From positions 62,001 through 126,000 of the forward strand of contig CALFXE010000234.1 of the NCBI GenBank assembly GCA_937927845.1: DNA of 64,000 bases, given 5' to 3'. The stretch is from an uncultured Paludibacter sp. GTDB taxonomy: Bacteria > Bacteroidota > Bacteroidia > Bacteroidales > Paludibacteraceae. A program made the translations under genes and the position numbers. Below the pieces are notes generated by a model, which saw only the letters and a program-made list of their open reading frames with translations, was not told the DNA's origin and made no database searches. Shown piece by piece: positions 1 to 8,218 of the stretch (positions are counted from its first letter, which is position 1; each line of letters starts with the position of its first letter).

Positions 1-1
1 T

Positions 2-1042
2 AAACGTCCACTTCGTTCGCAAAAAGGATTGGTTGGTAAATGTACATTGGAACCAGCGAAATCGCGTTGTCCAATCAGTCATCCCGAATTTGAAAAATTT
101 CGTGCATTTGCTCTTATCAATAATATCCAATATCGCAAAACCATCAATGACGAATGGCAAAATTTAACTTCAGAACTGAAACTAAAACTATACAAGGAAA
201 AGTTTTTGCTGACCAAGTCCAATTTCAAATTTGAAGAGATTCGCAAATGGATTGAAAAAGAAATAGACAAACCATTATCAAAAAAGCAGAAAGTTACTGA
301 GAGCACTATCAATTACGCCGATAAAACCAATATTTCAGGTTGTTCTATTTCTGGAAGATTGAAGAATTTATTGGGCGGTGATTGGGAAAGTTTTGTATAT
401 GAAACTTCCGAAAAAAGAAAAGATAGAAAAGGCAAGGAGCATAACATAACTTTCAATATGGAAGATATTTGGCATATCTGTTTTTCCTATGATGACGAAG
501 AAGCCGTTGCAGAATTTGCCAAAACTAAACTGAATTTTGACGATAAGCAAGTAAAATCGCTTGTAAATCTTTGGATAGCTATTCCGCAGGGTTACAGTAT
601 GCTAAGTTTGAAAGCAATACGCAACATTAATCAATTTTTAGTACCGAATATTGAAAATGAATTATATAAAGGCTTTATCTACACAGAAGCAGCATTACTT
701 GGAAAAATTCCTGAAGTTTTAGGAAGAGAGTTATGGCAAGAAAATGAAAAAGAACTTTTAGAATCCATAAGTTCTTGGATTGATGAAAACAGGGAAGAAA
801 AATGGATTCTAAATATAGCAAATAGTTTAATTGCTAATTATAAATTAGAATACGCAGACCAACAAAGACCTACTTATGATTCAGATTATGGAGGATATAA
901 GAACGACTATCAAAACACAAAATATCTATTGGATGAAATCGATTTGAGCAAAGTAGAACAATATACAAAAGAAGCTTTTGGTGAAAAGACATGGGAGAGA
1001 GTAACGCAAGAAAATAAAGATAATATAATCGCCAAATCAATT
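2..1042 (+). pseudogene. cas9: cas9, central fragment (REC lobe), cut by prophage
   Basis: The frame is open from base 2, so the gene starts left of the window. Reading gives KRPLRSQKGLVGKCTLEP, then SHPEFEKFR, the pattern of the recognition-lobe region of Bacteroidetes type II-C Cas9; RuvC-I would lie upstream. The fragment continues through KTWERVTQENKDNIIA and then runs into the prophage end at about 1043, so the natural continuation is lost. The frame goes on into phage DNA and stops at 1133-1135. The rest of the protein is found at 37346-40006 in the same orientation. Assignment rests on recognition of family motifs and on cas1, cas2 and a CRISPR array downstream. Without RuvC-II, HNH and RuvC-III this part cannot cleave DNA. 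Confidence 0.9.
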
Positions 1043-1076
1043 TGTACAAAAAAACAAAAACGATTTGTACAAAAAA
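1041..1076. repeat. Left-end direct repeats, likely transposase sites
   Basis: TTTGTACAAAAAA occurs at 1041-1053 and again at 1064-1076, a 23-bp spacing close to two helical turns. Each contains the palindrome TTTGTACAAA. Paired sites at the end of a Mu-type element are what a MuA-like protein would bind. The right end has only one clear TGTACA. Confidence 0.6.
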
Positions 1077-1077
1077 G

Positions 1078-1100
1078 AGGGGCTTATCGCCCCTTTTTTT
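1078..1100. terminator. Bidirectional terminator at the prophage left end
   Basis: GGGGC (1079-1083) and GCCCC (1089-1093) form a stem with loop TTATC, flanked by an A-run on the left and a T-run on the right, so it can end transcription from both sides. The stop of the methyltransferase gene lies in the stem. It would end the minus-strand operon and insulate it from cas9 transcription. Confidence 0.8.
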
Positions 1101-2034
1101 CATTCACCCTCTGTTGTGCTATTCCCACGTACTGAGGGTTAAGTTCTACCCCAATATAATTTCGTCCCAGTTCTTGCGCTACTACTGCCGTAGTTCCTGC
1201 ACCCATAAATGGATCGAGAACAACGCCACCGTGTGGACATCCCGCCGCAATGCAGGTGCGTATCAAATCGGGCGGAAAAGTAGCAAAATGCGCTCCTTTG
1301 AATGCTCGTGTCGGCACAGACCACACATCGCGCTTATTTCGGATATAAATACCATCCACTACCGTCCACCGTTCACCGCCTTTCGATATGGTTTGCAAAG
1401 GTGCGCCGGTGTCGGGTTGTAAATACTTCTTTGAAGCTTTCCGCTGATTTTCTTTCCGACCGTCATACTTAGCCGGCTCTTGCAAGGCGGTGTGGTCAAA
1501 GTAGTATTTCGGAGATTTAGACAACAAAAATATATATTCGTGCGCTTTCGTGCACCTGTCTTTTATAGACTCCGGCATCGGATTAGGCTTGTGCCAAATG
1601 ATATCCTGTCGTAAATACCATCCTCTCTCACGTAGGGAGAAAGCCAACATCCAAGGCACTCCAATCAGGTCTTTATTTTTACAGGTGGCGATACGGTACG
1701 GTTTTACAAATTCTCCTGTAAAACTTGCTTTTGATTGTAAACCTTTTCGGTTGATATCACCTTTTCCCCGACCACTTCCTGCATAGCTGTCGCCAATAAC
1801 AATCCACATGGTACCGTCATGCTTTAACACGCGATGGCACTCCATAAAGACTTCTGTAAGGTGTTCTATAAACTTTTCGGGACTTTTCTCCAACCCTATC
1901 TGCCCTTCTGCTCCGTAGTTACGAAGCCCGTAGTACGGCGGTGAGGTAACAATACAACCCACACTTTCGTGGGGGAAAGACTTTAACACTGTGAGAGAAT
2001 CCCCACAGTATATCTTATTTAATTCGACTGTCAT
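1084..2034 (-). CDS. DNA methyltransferase, beta class (N4-C or N6-A)
   Basis: 316 aa. Motif IV, TSPPYYGLRNYG, lies near residue 30 and the SAM-binding motif I, LDPFMGAGTT, near residue 275. This IV-before-I order with a target-recognition region between defines the beta class. SPPY is common in N4-cytosine enzymes, but adenine enzymes also use it, so the base is not settled. No restriction nuclease adjoins it. It is the last gene of a minus-strand operon and overlaps the preceding formyltransferase by 20 bp, which suggests coupled translation. Its place at the end opposite the transposase is where phage Mu keeps its modification gene mom. It may protect phage DNA from host restriction. Confidence 0.9.
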   Translation of the reverse strand: MTVELNKIYCGDSLTVLKSFPHESVGCIVTSPPYYGLRNYGAEGQIGLEKSPEKFIEHLTEVFMECHRVLKHDGTMWIVIGDSYAGSGRGKGDINRKGLQSKASFTGEFVKPYRIATCKNKDLIGVPWMLAFSLRERGWYLRQDIIWHKPNPMPESIKDRCTKAHEYIFLLSKSPKYYFDHTALQEPAKYDGRKENQRKASKKYLQPDTGAPLQTISKGGERWTVVDGIYIRNKRDVWSVPTRAFKGAHFATFPPDLIRTCIAAGCPHGGVVLDPFMGAGTTAVVAQELGRNYIGVELNPQYVGIAQQRVNEKKGR

Positions 2035-2497
2035 AACTTGCGTACTCCTTTACCTGCGGAACTTGGCGTTTAAATCCTTTTTTAACGCCGGTTAAACATC
2101 TTTCCAACGTGCGCAGCATAGCAGGAATAATATGTATCTCGTAAAACTCGCGCGGGCGAAGAGAATAATCTATTTTGATTATTTCCTGCTCACAGACATC
2201 ACCCGCATCAAGTTTATCACTTGCCCAAAACCACGTAGCGGCGGTAATCGGCTCTTTGCGCCGGTATGCCCACCTGATTGCGCTTGCGCCACGTCCGTAG
2301 GGAAGGGGTGATGGATGGAATATCAGTGTTCCGAACAGCGGTTCACTGATTTGTTCATTACTTATTTTTTCCGTCAAAAGCGGCGCGATGGCTATATCCG
2401 CGCCACTGTCGACAATTTTATGTCCTAACCGGCGCACCAATTGGTGCGCGGATAGGACAGCCGGGGCGTAGTTATCGCCCAAAACTTTTACCTTCAT
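2015..2497 (-). CDS. Formyltransferase-fold protein
   Basis: 160 aa. The core IFHPSPLPYGRGASAIRW followed by ATWFWASDKLDAGDV is the folate-dependent formyltransferase signature. The His (HPS) and Asp (DAGD) of the catalytic triad are present. The Asn usually two residues before His is replaced by Ile, as I recall for the hydrolase-type domain of 10-formyltetrahydrofolate dehydrogenase. It lacks the C-terminal tRNA-binding domain of methionyl-tRNA formyltransferase and is half that length, so initiator tRNA is an unlikely substrate. Sitting between an acetyltransferase-fold protein and a DNA methyltransferase, it may act in DNA base modification; that is inference. Confidence 0.8.
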   Translation of the reverse strand: MKVKVLGDNYAPAVLSAHQLVRRLGHKIVDSGADIAIAPLLTEKISNEQISEPLFGTLIFHPSPLPYGRGASAIRWAYRRKEPITAATWFWASDKLDAGDVCEQEIIKIDYSLRPREFYEIHIIPAMLRTLERCLTGVKKGFKRQVPQVKEYASYDSRIK

Positions 2498-2520
2498 ACT
2501 TTTTATTTTTAAATTAAACT

Positions 2521-3648
2521 TTATCCTACATATTTAAATGCCTGTACGGCTCTAAAATGTCCCCCATATCCGGACGCTGCTCTATCTTTTATTCCTGATT
2601 TATCATGCGATCTTCTAAGGGATGCCGCACTTTTAGCCTTGTTTGCTCCATATAGGCTTGCGCCTGTCTGTATCCATTTCTTCGAGTGTCGTAGCGCTCC
2701 ACACAGTTGCGGGTGTGACGTATGAAAAAAAACAGGATATTTACGTCCACACCGTCCGCTCCCATCTAAGTGATGTTGACAAACAGCGTTCAGAAACTTT
2801 GTGCCGACTCCTATACCCTGCCACTCCGGCATTACAACCAATCGAGTGGCGCGATATGCCTTAGCAGTAAACAGTGGTGAAACGGCAAGATGGCATACAG
2901 GTTCTCCATCAATTACACCCACAAAATACTGCCCGGCTACAGGGAGCGGAAGATCTAAATAATAATGCGGCTTAAAATGCCGGAATACACTTCCTGAGAC
3001 CTGATAAATTTGAAGTTCGAGCTGTGGGCGTTGCCAAAGACAGTCGCGCCCCTTTCGGAGCTGCGCCTCCGCCGTATCATACACCCAATCAGGTTGCAAC
3101 CATTCGATAATATCGTAATGACATGATAGCAACACTATTTGTCCACTTCCTTTTCGCCATGATTTAGCAAAGGCTGCGGCACCTACTTTGGCTATTTGCC
3201 TGTCTATGACACTTGTAAACTCATCAACTACTACTCGTTCCGGACGCTCTACCACCAATCTCGCCAATCCTGCACGAAACTTCTCCCCATTGCTCAGCAC
3301 CCTGAACGGGCGAAGCCATGCCGGAACATCTCCCAGCCCCACGGCTGACAGCGCGCCGGTGACAGAGTTCAAATCCCCATCCGGTGCAATAGCGTCCACA
3401 ATGGGCAGATTATCCGCCCATCCCGCATATAAATCATAGATGCCGTTACCGAAAATTTCACTTCCAATACTGGTTTTACCGGATCCGCTGGGACCAACGA
3501 TTAAACCAATTTTCCACTCATCCTGCTCGATGGGCATGTCCGCCACATGTGTGAAAATATGCCCTTACTCAGGATTAAAAAGCGATTTTACTTTGTTTGC
3601 GCGAAAACTGTCGTAGTTTGCGCATTCATGTCTGATTTGAACTTTCAT
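2521..3648 (-). CDS. ABC ATPase-GNAT fusion with an in-frame stop near its start
   Basis: The main open part starts at GTG 3546 and gives 341 aa. An ABC-type ATPase comes first: Walker A GPSGSGKTS, signature LSNGEKFRAGLAR, Walker B VVVDEFTS and switch His in LLSCHY. A GNAT acetyltransferase fold follows, with VVMPEWQGIGVGTKFL as the acyl-CoA loop. Upstream in the same frame a start at 3648 encodes MKVQIRHECANYDSFRANKV and then SLFNPE before TAA at 3565-3567; the reading then continues GHIFTHVADMPIEQDEW into the ATPase. The upstream piece looks like the true N-terminus of the family, so the TAA is probably a nonsense mutation, or the shorter protein is made from GTG. The start at 3648 overlaps the preceding stop (ATGA). 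Phage Mu's Mom modification enzyme is also GNAT-like, which supports a role in DNA modification without proving it. Confidence 0.8.
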
Positions 3649-3773
3649 ACACTTACAATTTTTAAATCTTTAAACCCCTGCTGTTTAAGCCTCTCGAAAA
3701 TTTCTCTCTGCTCCGCTTCGTTACTGCATTTCACAATAATAGCGTGCTGCTCTTTGTAATTAAATTTACTCAT
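3645..3773 (-). CDS. Small phage protein, 42 aa
   Basis: ATG at 3773; the protein begins MSKFNYKEQHAIIVKC and ends KDLKIVSV. Its stop overlaps the start codon of the ABC-GNAT reading at 3648 (ATGA), so it is the first gene of the modification operon and probably translationally coupled to it. Short proteins of this look precede similar genes in Bacteroidetes phages, as far as I recall. In Mu the small Com protein precedes mom in the same way; no zinc-binding cysteines are present here, so the analogy is positional only. Confidence 0.6.
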   Translation of the reverse strand: MSKFNYKEQHAIIVKCSNEAEQREIFERLKQQGFKDLKIVSV

Positions 3774-3813
3774 TTTGCTGTTTTTTTAAAAATTAATACC
3801 TATTTTTGTAGTC

Positions 3814-3946
3814 TCTCACATTTACAAATAAAAAGGGCGTACAGGCACCCGAGCAAAGGCTTATGCCTCTGTCGTTGGTGCCTGTACACCCTAAGTATCC
3901 GGTAACGGGGTGAGAGCCTTACCGGGTAGCGGCAGAGGCTTTTTTA
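3814..3946 (+). ncRNA. Structured RNA candidate with pseudoknot-like terminator
   Basis: TATTTTTG at 3801-3808 fits the Bacteroidetes -7 box, placing a start near 3814. A long stem pairs 3835-3849 (GGGCGTACAGGCACC) with 3877-3891, near-perfect over 15 bp. A second stem pairs CCGGTAA (3899-3905) with TTACCGG (3919-3925). GCCTCTGTCG in the loop of the first stem (3865-3874) can pair with CGGCAGAGGC (3930-3939) just before a T-run, giving a pseudoknot or an alternative terminator. No reading frame fits. It lies upstream of the lipoprotein gene, so it may be a free small RNA or an attenuator. I do not recognise an RNA family. Confidence 0.6.
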
Positions 3947-3992
3947 TTCCCCGACCGCATTTAATTTCAATCTATATTTTAAACTTTTTCAT

Positions 3993-4000
3993 TATCTTTG
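3993..4000 (+). promoter_or_regulatory. Promoter -7 box of the lipoprotein gene
   Basis: TATCTTTG matches the TAnnTTTG box of Bacteroidetes promoters, 34 bp before the ATG at 4034. No clear TTTG box is seen 19-21 bp upstream. It lies after the terminator of the structured RNA, which makes the lipoprotein gene an independent unit. Confidence 0.6.
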
Positions 4001-4033
4001 TCATTAATTACTAATCATTTAATTCCACACATT

Positions 4034-4627
4034 ATGAAACATCTATTCTACTTTTTATTTGCGGCTCTCTTGTTTGCAGGATGCGAAAAAGAGCCTGTTG
4101 CAAAAGAGTTCAAAATTGACCCGATGGCGACTATCAACATCAAACCTGCCGTAAACGGTTGGCAGAAAAGCCCTGCAATGCGTGTTAGCTCCGATAATCC
4201 GCTGCATTTGTCGGCACTTGAAATTGTAAAACAGACCACCGAAATTAGCTTATTAGACAGCACCGGCGTACTTTGGGGGCGCAGCTTTATCAAGGAACAA
4301 CGCGACACTATTTCTGAACCACCAAAATTGCTGATGTGGGCTACCGATGTAATTTCATTGGACGGCAACTTACAAATCGGGTTTCTCGGCAATTGGATAG
4401 AAGCAATAGATGTTATTTTTGTTCACTATAATTTAGACACTCCAAATTTACGTGATACTATCGCCTATATTCCTAATTCAGTACTGCGCAACGCCGAAAC
4501 AGCTATTCGAGATGCTTACGAGGCGCAAGACATTGAAGCGTGTTACCAATTATTTAACGATGCCTACACTTTTACACCTATAACAGGCGCAGAGTGGCGA
4601 GCCTTAAAAGCCAACAATCAAAATTAA
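4034..4627 (+). CDS. Phage-encoded lipoprotein (moron candidate)
   Basis: 197 aa. I chose the ATG at 4034 because it begins a clean lipoprotein signal, MKHLFYFLFAALLFAGCEK, with Cys as the lipidated residue. An upstream ATG at 3998 would overlap the promoter box. The remainder is soluble with no motif I recognise. The gene faces against the surrounding minus-strand tail genes and has its own promoter (3993) and terminator (4635), the layout of a moron expressed in the lysogen. A surface lipoprotein in that setting could block superinfection or alter the host surface; this is inference. Confidence 0.8.
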   Translation: MKHLFYFLFAALLFAGCEKEPVAKEFKIDPMATINIKPAVNGWQKSPAMRVSSDNPLHLSALEIVKQTTEISLLDSTGVLWGRSFIKEQRDTISEPPKLLMWATDVISLDGNLQIGFLGNWIEAIDVIFVHYNLDTPNLRDTIAYIPNSVLRNAETAIRDAYEAQDIEACYQLFNDAYTFTPITGAEWRALKANNQN

Positions 4628-4634
4628 ACATAGT

Positions 4635-4660
4635 AAAGGCGGACGTTTCCGCCTTTTTTT
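4635..4660. terminator. Terminator after the lipoprotein gene
   Basis: AAAGGCGGA (4635-4643) pairs with TCCGCCTTT (4648-4656) and a T-run follows on the plus strand. It overlaps the 3' end of the convergent tail gene at 4660. Confidence 0.85.
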
Positions 4661-7065
4661 TATTTCGTGCGTATCAAAATAAAATCAAATCCGCCTGCAC
4701 AAGTTACCACTATCGTATTATTATTTTTACTCGACCAGTACGGAACGCTGGAAGAACTCGGCGATAGAATTATGCTGTAATCCGTATCCCCTATATTATG
4801 GGTAATTGTGTAGTTATTGCCTGATCTTGAAACACTGCCTACGCTTGTTATTTTTCCCCAATTCTTAGAAACTGTTCCTGCGTTATTTATATTCGCTCCT
4901 CCCAATCCTGCGGGTATATCAATTTTGCCGCCGGCTACCAATCCATCTTCCTCTGTCATATGCAGGTAGTTTTTAACGCCACCTACATTATAAAATAACA
5001 TCATGCCGTTACTTCCAATCTCTATTCTTCTTATATCATTGCTTTTGATATAAGATAGCTTAGGAGAGACAACATTAAGATACGCCAAAATACTATAATT
5101 AGCATACAGTTTAATTCTGTAATTGCCTGCCGCAACACCGTAAATAGTCTTATTAATATTATAAACTTCTGTGTCTGTTGTGAAAAGAGATGCAATTGTA
5201 CTAAATGTAGAATAACCGCCAACGGGCTGTTCACGCTCAACAACTATAACGACTTCATAATTTCCTATAAACTCTGCGCTGATAGTTACCGATAATTCAA
5301 CTTTAAGTTCACTGTTGTTATATGGTACATATAAAGAGTTTGATGCTCCTGTCAAAATATATTCTTGAATACCATATAATGATTGATATGTACCATAAAA
5401 ACTTTGTTCACCTGTGTACACTGTTGAGTTAAGTAGCTCAGACAATGTAGGCAGCAAAGATTGCTTTATAAGAAGTCTTAGCAAATAAGAATAATCCAAA
5501 TCACGAATTTGTATGTTACCATTCGGGTCTATTTCAAATACTCCAATCTTCGCACTTCCATCATGCCTAATATCCACATTTTTAGTTTCAAGTTCAGTTC
5601 CGAAATTCTGAACACCGGCTGCAAAGGCTGTCTCGTTGTTTCGAAGACCGCTCATATAGCTTTTAACCTCACCTGTGACGTCTTTTGTGCCCAAGACATT
5701 GGCAAGTACAAGCCCACCCTCAATGGTTGTGCCGTCATTTTCAATAGCTTCGGTAAGATAGCGCATGGGCGGGATAAAGGCAGTTGCTTTATTGCCCTCT
5801 TGCAGCATAACATCGGAAAACTTAACCTTATTGCCTGCTGTAGAGCCTGATTTACCGGCATAGATTATAGCAGACCAGTTTCCTGTTGCGGGCGTTTTAA
5901 AGTAAATTATAGTTTTGTTGGAAGTAAAGGGATAATCAGTGTCCACCCACCAACTATTCGCAACAAAATCCCATAATTTAAAAGTAAAAACCGTTGCACT
6001 GCCTGATATTTTTTCAGATTTACCGATGTGCAATACATATTCTGTATTATTTTTAAGCAATTTGGGCGATAACGGAGTTGAGCTTGTGTCGCCCTTTATA
6101 AGAGCAAACATATTGTTATTTGCGCCAGCCTCAATCGTAAGAAGCGACCTTTCGGCGAGGTTATCACCTCCTACATCAATATCATCTACAGACTCACCAT
6201 CTTTTACCCTCGCCCACGTGAACCGTCTTTTAGCCTTGTGGCTCTCACCATAACTAACCTCAACATCTACATAGCCTGTATCCTTGCCGGGCGTTAGTGT
6301 GGTTAGTTTAATTTTATCACCTATTACAACTGCCGTGCAATTGTGAGGGGCGATGATAGCGGTTGAGAGGAGCTCTTCAGGGGCGGGTGTCCAAGCTGTA
6401 GGGACAGTGCCTTTTTCGAGTTTTACGCGTCTGATTGACATCTCGTCATTAATGTACATATTAACGTTGTATGCAAACAAATAAAAGTAAAAGTCAGTAT
6501 AATCAACATTATTGGTAGTAAATGTCATCCAAAGCCTTTGCCACCCTGACGCACCTTTTAATACATTTCTATCTACCAAACTATAACCCTGCGATGCGTA
6601 AACATCTATGAAAAAATCAACAGCCCTATTAGATTTGAAATCAAACGATATTGTAAACGCCCCATTTCTAAGCTTGGAGTGGTCGAGAGGTCTACCAGTA
6701 TAAGTTAATACACCAATACCAACTGCACCCGCTCCTGCACCTACCCAATTTTGAGTAACTTTAGCAGTAATGCCATTACCATATTCTATATTTGCAAAAA
6801 AAGTGTATGCCCATGCACCGGGATAATAAGAATAAGTTAAATTTTCAGATTGTTTTAATAAATTCCTCTCCCCTATACTCTCGTCAAACACCGGAAACAA
6901 CTCCTTGCTATCCTTTAACACCCTTACAGAAAATTCAGCATCGGTAAGGTTAGCTACTCCTGCAGATGATGCAGGAATAGCTATGGTATCAGAGCTAAAC
7001 TCAAGGGATAGAGGTTCTTTGAGTAACCTTTTTACCGAGAATGTATTTTGAGCGAGTAGAGCCAT
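4660..7065 (-). CDS. Large tail protein, probable fibre or receptor-binding protein
   Basis: 801 aa. It starts MALLAQNTFSVKRLLKE, almost the same opening as the next upstream gene (MAILSQQTFTVRRL), so both share an N-terminal module, probably for docking to the tail. The middle holds two stretches of the form ERNLLKQSENLTYSY and AERSLLTIEAGANN, each followed by a segment with WSAIIYAG- or WQRLWMTF-like strands and ending in VPTAWTPAPE or ATAFIPPM, typical of carbohydrate-binding-like repeats in Bacteroides phage tail proteins. The C-terminus is rich in Ser, Asn and Tyr. It is the last gene of the tail operon. The receptor-binding role is inferred from position and composition. Confidence 0.7.
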   Translation of the reverse strand: MALLAQNTFSVKRLLKEPLSLEFSSDTIAIPASSAGVANLTDAEFSVRVLKDSKELFPVFDESIGERNLLKQSENLTYSYYPGAWAYTFFANIEYGNGITAKVTQNWVGAGAGAVGIGVLTYTGRPLDHSKLRNGAFTISFDFKSNRAVDFFIDVYASQGYSLVDRNVLKGASGWQRLWMTFTTNNVDYTDFYFYLFAYNVNMYINDEMSIRRVKLEKGTVPTAWTPAPEELLSTAIIAPHNCTAVVIGDKIKLTTLTPGKDTGYVDVEVSYGESHKAKRRFTWARVKDGESVDDIDVGGDNLAERSLLTIEAGANNNMFALIKGDTSSTPLSPKLLKNNTEYVLHIGKSEKISGSATVFTFKLWDFVANSWWVDTDYPFTSNKTIIYFKTPATGNWSAIIYAGKSGSTAGNKVKFSDVMLQEGNKATAFIPPMRYLTEAIENDGTTIEGGLVLANVLGTKDVTGEVKSYMSGLRNNETAFAAGVQNFGTELETKNVDIRHDGSAKIGVFEIDPNGNIQIRDLDYSYLLRLLIKQSLLPTLSELLNSTVYTGEQSFYGTYQSLYGIQEYILTGASNSLYVPYNNSELKVELSVTISAEFIGNYEVVIVVEREQPVGGYSTFSTIASLFTTDTEVYNINKTIYGVAAGNYRIKLYANYSILAYLNVVSPKLSYIKSNDIRRIEIGSNGMMLFYNVGGVKNYLHMTEEDGLVAGGKIDIPAGLGGANINNAGTVSKNWGKITSVGSVSRSGNNYTITHNIGDTDYSIILSPSSSSVPYWSSKNNNTIVVTCAGGFDFILIRTK

Positions 7066-7070
7066 AATTT

Positions 7071-7126
7071 TTTAATTGAGAATTGAGAATTGAAAATTAT
7101 TAATTGTCCATTGTCCATTGTCAATT
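7071..7126. repeat. Short inverted and tandem repeats between tail genes
   Basis: TTGAGAA units (7076-7093) and CCATTGT units (7108-7121) face each other as a loose inverted repeat between the two genes sharing an N-terminal module. Such repeats are common in Bacteroidetes spacers and could promote recombination of the downstream tail gene. Confidence 0.5.
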
Positions 7127-7129
7127 AAA

Positions 7130-8182
7130 TCATCCTTCCAATTGAACACCAAACGAGGTTTGAGCCGCACCTGTCAAAAGGTCTGCATCTGCAATAGTCA
7201 GCTCACGTGTTGCATCCAGCGTTTTATAACCGCTCGTACCCCAAGTTGTATCAAGCGCACCCGCTGCATTGAAACGATACACTTTGATTGTCTTACCCGT
7301 AAAAAACGTACTGTCCAATCGTGTTGCACCCTGACGACATTCAACTTTAATCTTGATTGAAACACCTGACTTTACGCCATCGCCTGTTGGAAAAACAACA
7401 TCAATCTCATAAGGGTCTGACATATCCACAAATGAAATATAGTCGCTTACTACCTTATTGTTGGTCGAACTGCCTGAGTCGGTATCTTTAATATCACACC
7501 GGAAGGAGCCGTAATTAACAACTGCCGATGCAGGTATGGTAATCGTACCTGTTGTGTAATTAGTTATACCCCCAGCATTAGCAGATGTGATTTTAGTCCA
7601 TGTACCGGAAACCTGCTTGTACCACTCATAAGTAACATCAGTTGTGTCGACAACAGCGCCACGATGTAGCTCACATTTTGCCTGCAATGTTGATACAAGA
7701 CCGTTTTTAAAGATAGTGCCTTGCGGAGCTGTACACACTGCTATAATCGAAGCACCGTTGTTGCTCGTCTTGGTGAAGGTTATAGTAGCTGTTATAGGCA
7801 TCTCGACAAGGGTTACAGGCTGCACGTAGATAGCCTCGCAGGTTATTGTCATTTGTGCAACGTCAGACATATTTTTCTTTATCGTCAATGCGTAAGGAGA
7901 TGATGCGCCAGTCGTTGCGGTGAAAGCGGAAAGATTAGTACTACCGTTTATCTTCCACGTAGGAGCTTGTTTGAGTTGCGCTATCTGGTCGTTAGCCTCA
8001 CCGCTTATTAAAAGCGATGGAGTAATAACCAAATATGGACTTGCCGTGTAATTAGGCGTGTACGTTGCAGGGTCAGGCGTAAAAATCTGTGTCAAAGCCT
8101 GATTGCTTTGCAGAAGAAAATTCAATGTTTTACCATCTATCAATCTTCTGACAGTAAATGTTTGTTGTGATAAAATTGCCAT
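7130..8182 (-). CDS. Tail protein with immunoglobulin-like segments
   Basis: 350 aa. It begins MAILSQQTFTVRRL, like the downstream 801-aa protein. The centre contains TYEWYKQVSGTWTKI and YGSFRCDIKDTD, the Trp and Cys spacing of an immunoglobulin-like fold. It lies between the large tail-tip protein and the fibre gene and is probably a tail-tip or baseplate-attached structural protein. Two array spacers (44453-44482 and 44684-44713) match this gene at 7223-7252 and 7168-7197, so related phages have been sampled by this CRISPR system. Confidence 0.65.
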   Translation of the reverse strand: MAILSQQTFTVRRLIDGKTLNFLLQSNQALTQIFTPDPATYTPNYTASPYLVITPSLLISGEANDQIAQLKQAPTWKINGSTNLSAFTATTGASSPYALTIKKNMSDVAQMTITCEAIYVQPVTLVEMPITATITFTKTSNNGASIIAVCTAPQGTIFKNGLVSTLQAKCELHRGAVVDTTDVTYEWYKQVSGTWTKITSANAGGITNYTTGTITIPASAVVNYGSFRCDIKDTDSGSSTNNKVVSDYISFVDMSDPYEIDVVFPTGDGVKSGVSIKIKVECRQGATRLDSTFFTGKTIKVYRFNAAGALDTTWGTSGYKTLDATRELTIADADLLTGAAQTSFGVQLEG

Positions 8183-8218
8183 GATTGTAATTTTTAATTA
8201 TTAATAATTATTTTTAAT

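Noticed and set aside
1036..1046. A 5-bp target duplication at the prophage ends
   Set aside because: The bases next to TGTACA differ (CAATT and GTTTG). TTTGT is shared but would place the ends asymmetrically, so no duplication is claimed.
1042..1422. Plus-strand frame over the prophage left end
   Set aside because: It is the complement of the methyltransferase gene and has no family features.
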